64,000 nucleotides of DNA from Klebsiella electrica (lineage in GTDB: Bacteria; Pseudomonadota; Gammaproteobacteria; Enterobacterales; Enterobacteriaceae): assembly GCF_006711645.1 (NCBI RefSeq), contig NZ_CP041247.1, positions 2,542,001-2,606,000 of the forward strand. The letters run 5' to 3'. Below the pieces are notes generated by a model that had not been told where the DNA came from, made no database searches, and saw only the letters and a list, made by a program, of their open reading frames with translations. Of this stretch, positions 63,511 to 64,000 are shown piece by piece (within the stretch, counting starts at the first letter, position 1; every line of letters begins with the position of its first letter). The translations under genes and the position numbers were made by a program.

Positions 63511-64000
63511 ATGAAAAAGAACTACCTCGCACGTTCAATCATGCTCTGCTTTGGGATCATGCTTTCCTCGCAGGTAACGGCGAGTGAAGCCATCGGTTTC
63601 CACGGATATATAAGAGCCGGGTCCCTTTTTGATGCCAGAGATAACTTTAGCAAAGCGGGTTATGCTGATGAAATTGATAAAAACATGGGCCGTCTTGGGG
63701 CTGAAGTTGACAACAGCTGGGAGGGGCGACTGAATAAACTATGGAATTTAAATGATGGTAAATCTGTCGATATTCATCTGACAATCGAATCTAAAGGTGA
63801 TGGATTACAAACCCGCGCGGCGCCGCGAGAAACGGGTATTTCTGAAAGTTATGTAGAACTCGGCGGCATCACCCCGACGGGGAAAGTATGGGGTGGACTG
63901 AGATACTACGATCGCGAAAACTATGTATTCACAACCGATTATTTCTATACCGATTACTCAGGCACGGGTATTGGGGTTAAAGACCTTGAATTGGGTGGTG
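63511..64000 (+). CDS. Carbohydrate porin, LamB/BglH-like (cut by window edge)
   Basis: The first 163 residues are present. MKKNYLARSIMLCFGIMLSS is a signal peptide with probable cleavage after VTA or VTASEA. The mature part starts IGFHGYIRAGSLFDARDNFSKAGY, as in maltoporin-type sugar porins, and continues with NMGRLGAEVDNSWEGRLNKLWNL and YVELGGITPTGKVWGGLRYYDRENYVF, alternating beta strands. An outer-membrane trimer for uptake of the beta-glucoside handled by the adjacent PTS is likely. It starts behind AAGGGA. Confidence 0.85.
   Translation, partial: MKKNYLARSIMLCFGIMLSSQVTASEAIGFHGYIRAGSLFDARDNFSKAGYADEIDKNMGRLGAEVDNSWEGRLNKLWNLNDGKSVDIHLTIESKGDGLQTRAAPRETGISESYVELGGITPTGKVWGGLRYYDRENYVFTTDYFYTDYSGTGIGVKDLELGG

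Noticed and set aside
1..64000. CRISPR arrays, rRNA and tRNA genes
   Set aside because: No regularly spaced direct repeats, cas genes, or rRNA or tRNA sequence were recognised on reading both strands; tRNA absence was judged by eye only.

Overview
The window looks like the replication-terminus region of an enteric gammaproteobacterium of the Klebsiella/Raoultella/Enterobacter type. The genes sotB, ptrR, sad, glsB, yneG, dgcF, uxaB and tam appear in the order known near the Escherichia coli terminus. A 28-bp sequence at 52807-52834 reads as the complete enterobacterial dif site. Most genes are GC-rich and tightly packed, while 46.5-50 kb and 58.5-63.5 kb are clearly more AT-rich.

Layout. (1) 1-11.8 kb: the sotB-to-tam block, with two tandem PhzF-family genes and several GNAT acetyltransferases added. 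(2) 11.9-27.1 kb: variable metabolic and transport genes. These include MFS exporters, a VOC-family gene broken by an internal deletion, a LysR-regulated MFS plus nitronate monooxygenase set with matching operators, a methionine-type ABC transporter beside a 2-oxoglutarate dioxygenase, and an oxalate/formate-type MFS. (3) 27.5-41.6 kb: two large convergent operons. On the + strand is a five-gene cluster with two transglutaminase-like proteins, two circularly permuted ATP-grasp modules and two alpha-E modules. On the - strand is a general L-amino-acid ABC transporter (aapJQMP/yhdWXYZ type). Both have sequences upstream that resemble a sigma-54 promoter with an NtrC site, so I infer that both respond to nitrogen limitation.

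(4) 42-44 kb: a DJ-1/PfpI protein, a TacAT/KacAT-type toxin-antitoxin pair under a perfect 21-bp inverted repeat, and a RibD/DHFR-like reductase. (5) 44-53 kb: a mosaic of broken and mobile DNA ending at dif. It holds a TPR protein, the tail of a CdiA/filamentous haemagglutinin gene, a TetR/ABC-membrane/hydrolase cassette bounded by a 68-bp inverted repeat, and three copies of an ISNCY (IS1202-like) element. Two of these copies are stacked against dif. The intact one spans 50524-52801, has a 5-bp target duplication, and carries a non-transposase gene. (6) 53.3-58.6 kb: a CSS-motif EAL phosphodiesterase and a Mig-14-family gene whose last codons are replaced by a complete IS66 element with an 8-bp target duplication. 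(7) 58.9-64 kb: a lactose/cellobiose-family PTS operon (EIIB, EIIC, 6-phospho-beta-glucosidase, EIIA) and, divergent from it, the start of a sugar porin, with CRP-like and LacI-type operator sequences between them.

The strongest leads are the apparently nitrogen-controlled ATP-grasp/transglutaminase cluster, whose biochemical role I do not know to be established, and the serial insertion of ISNCY elements exactly 5 bp from dif. No rRNA, tRNA, CRISPR array or prophage was seen.
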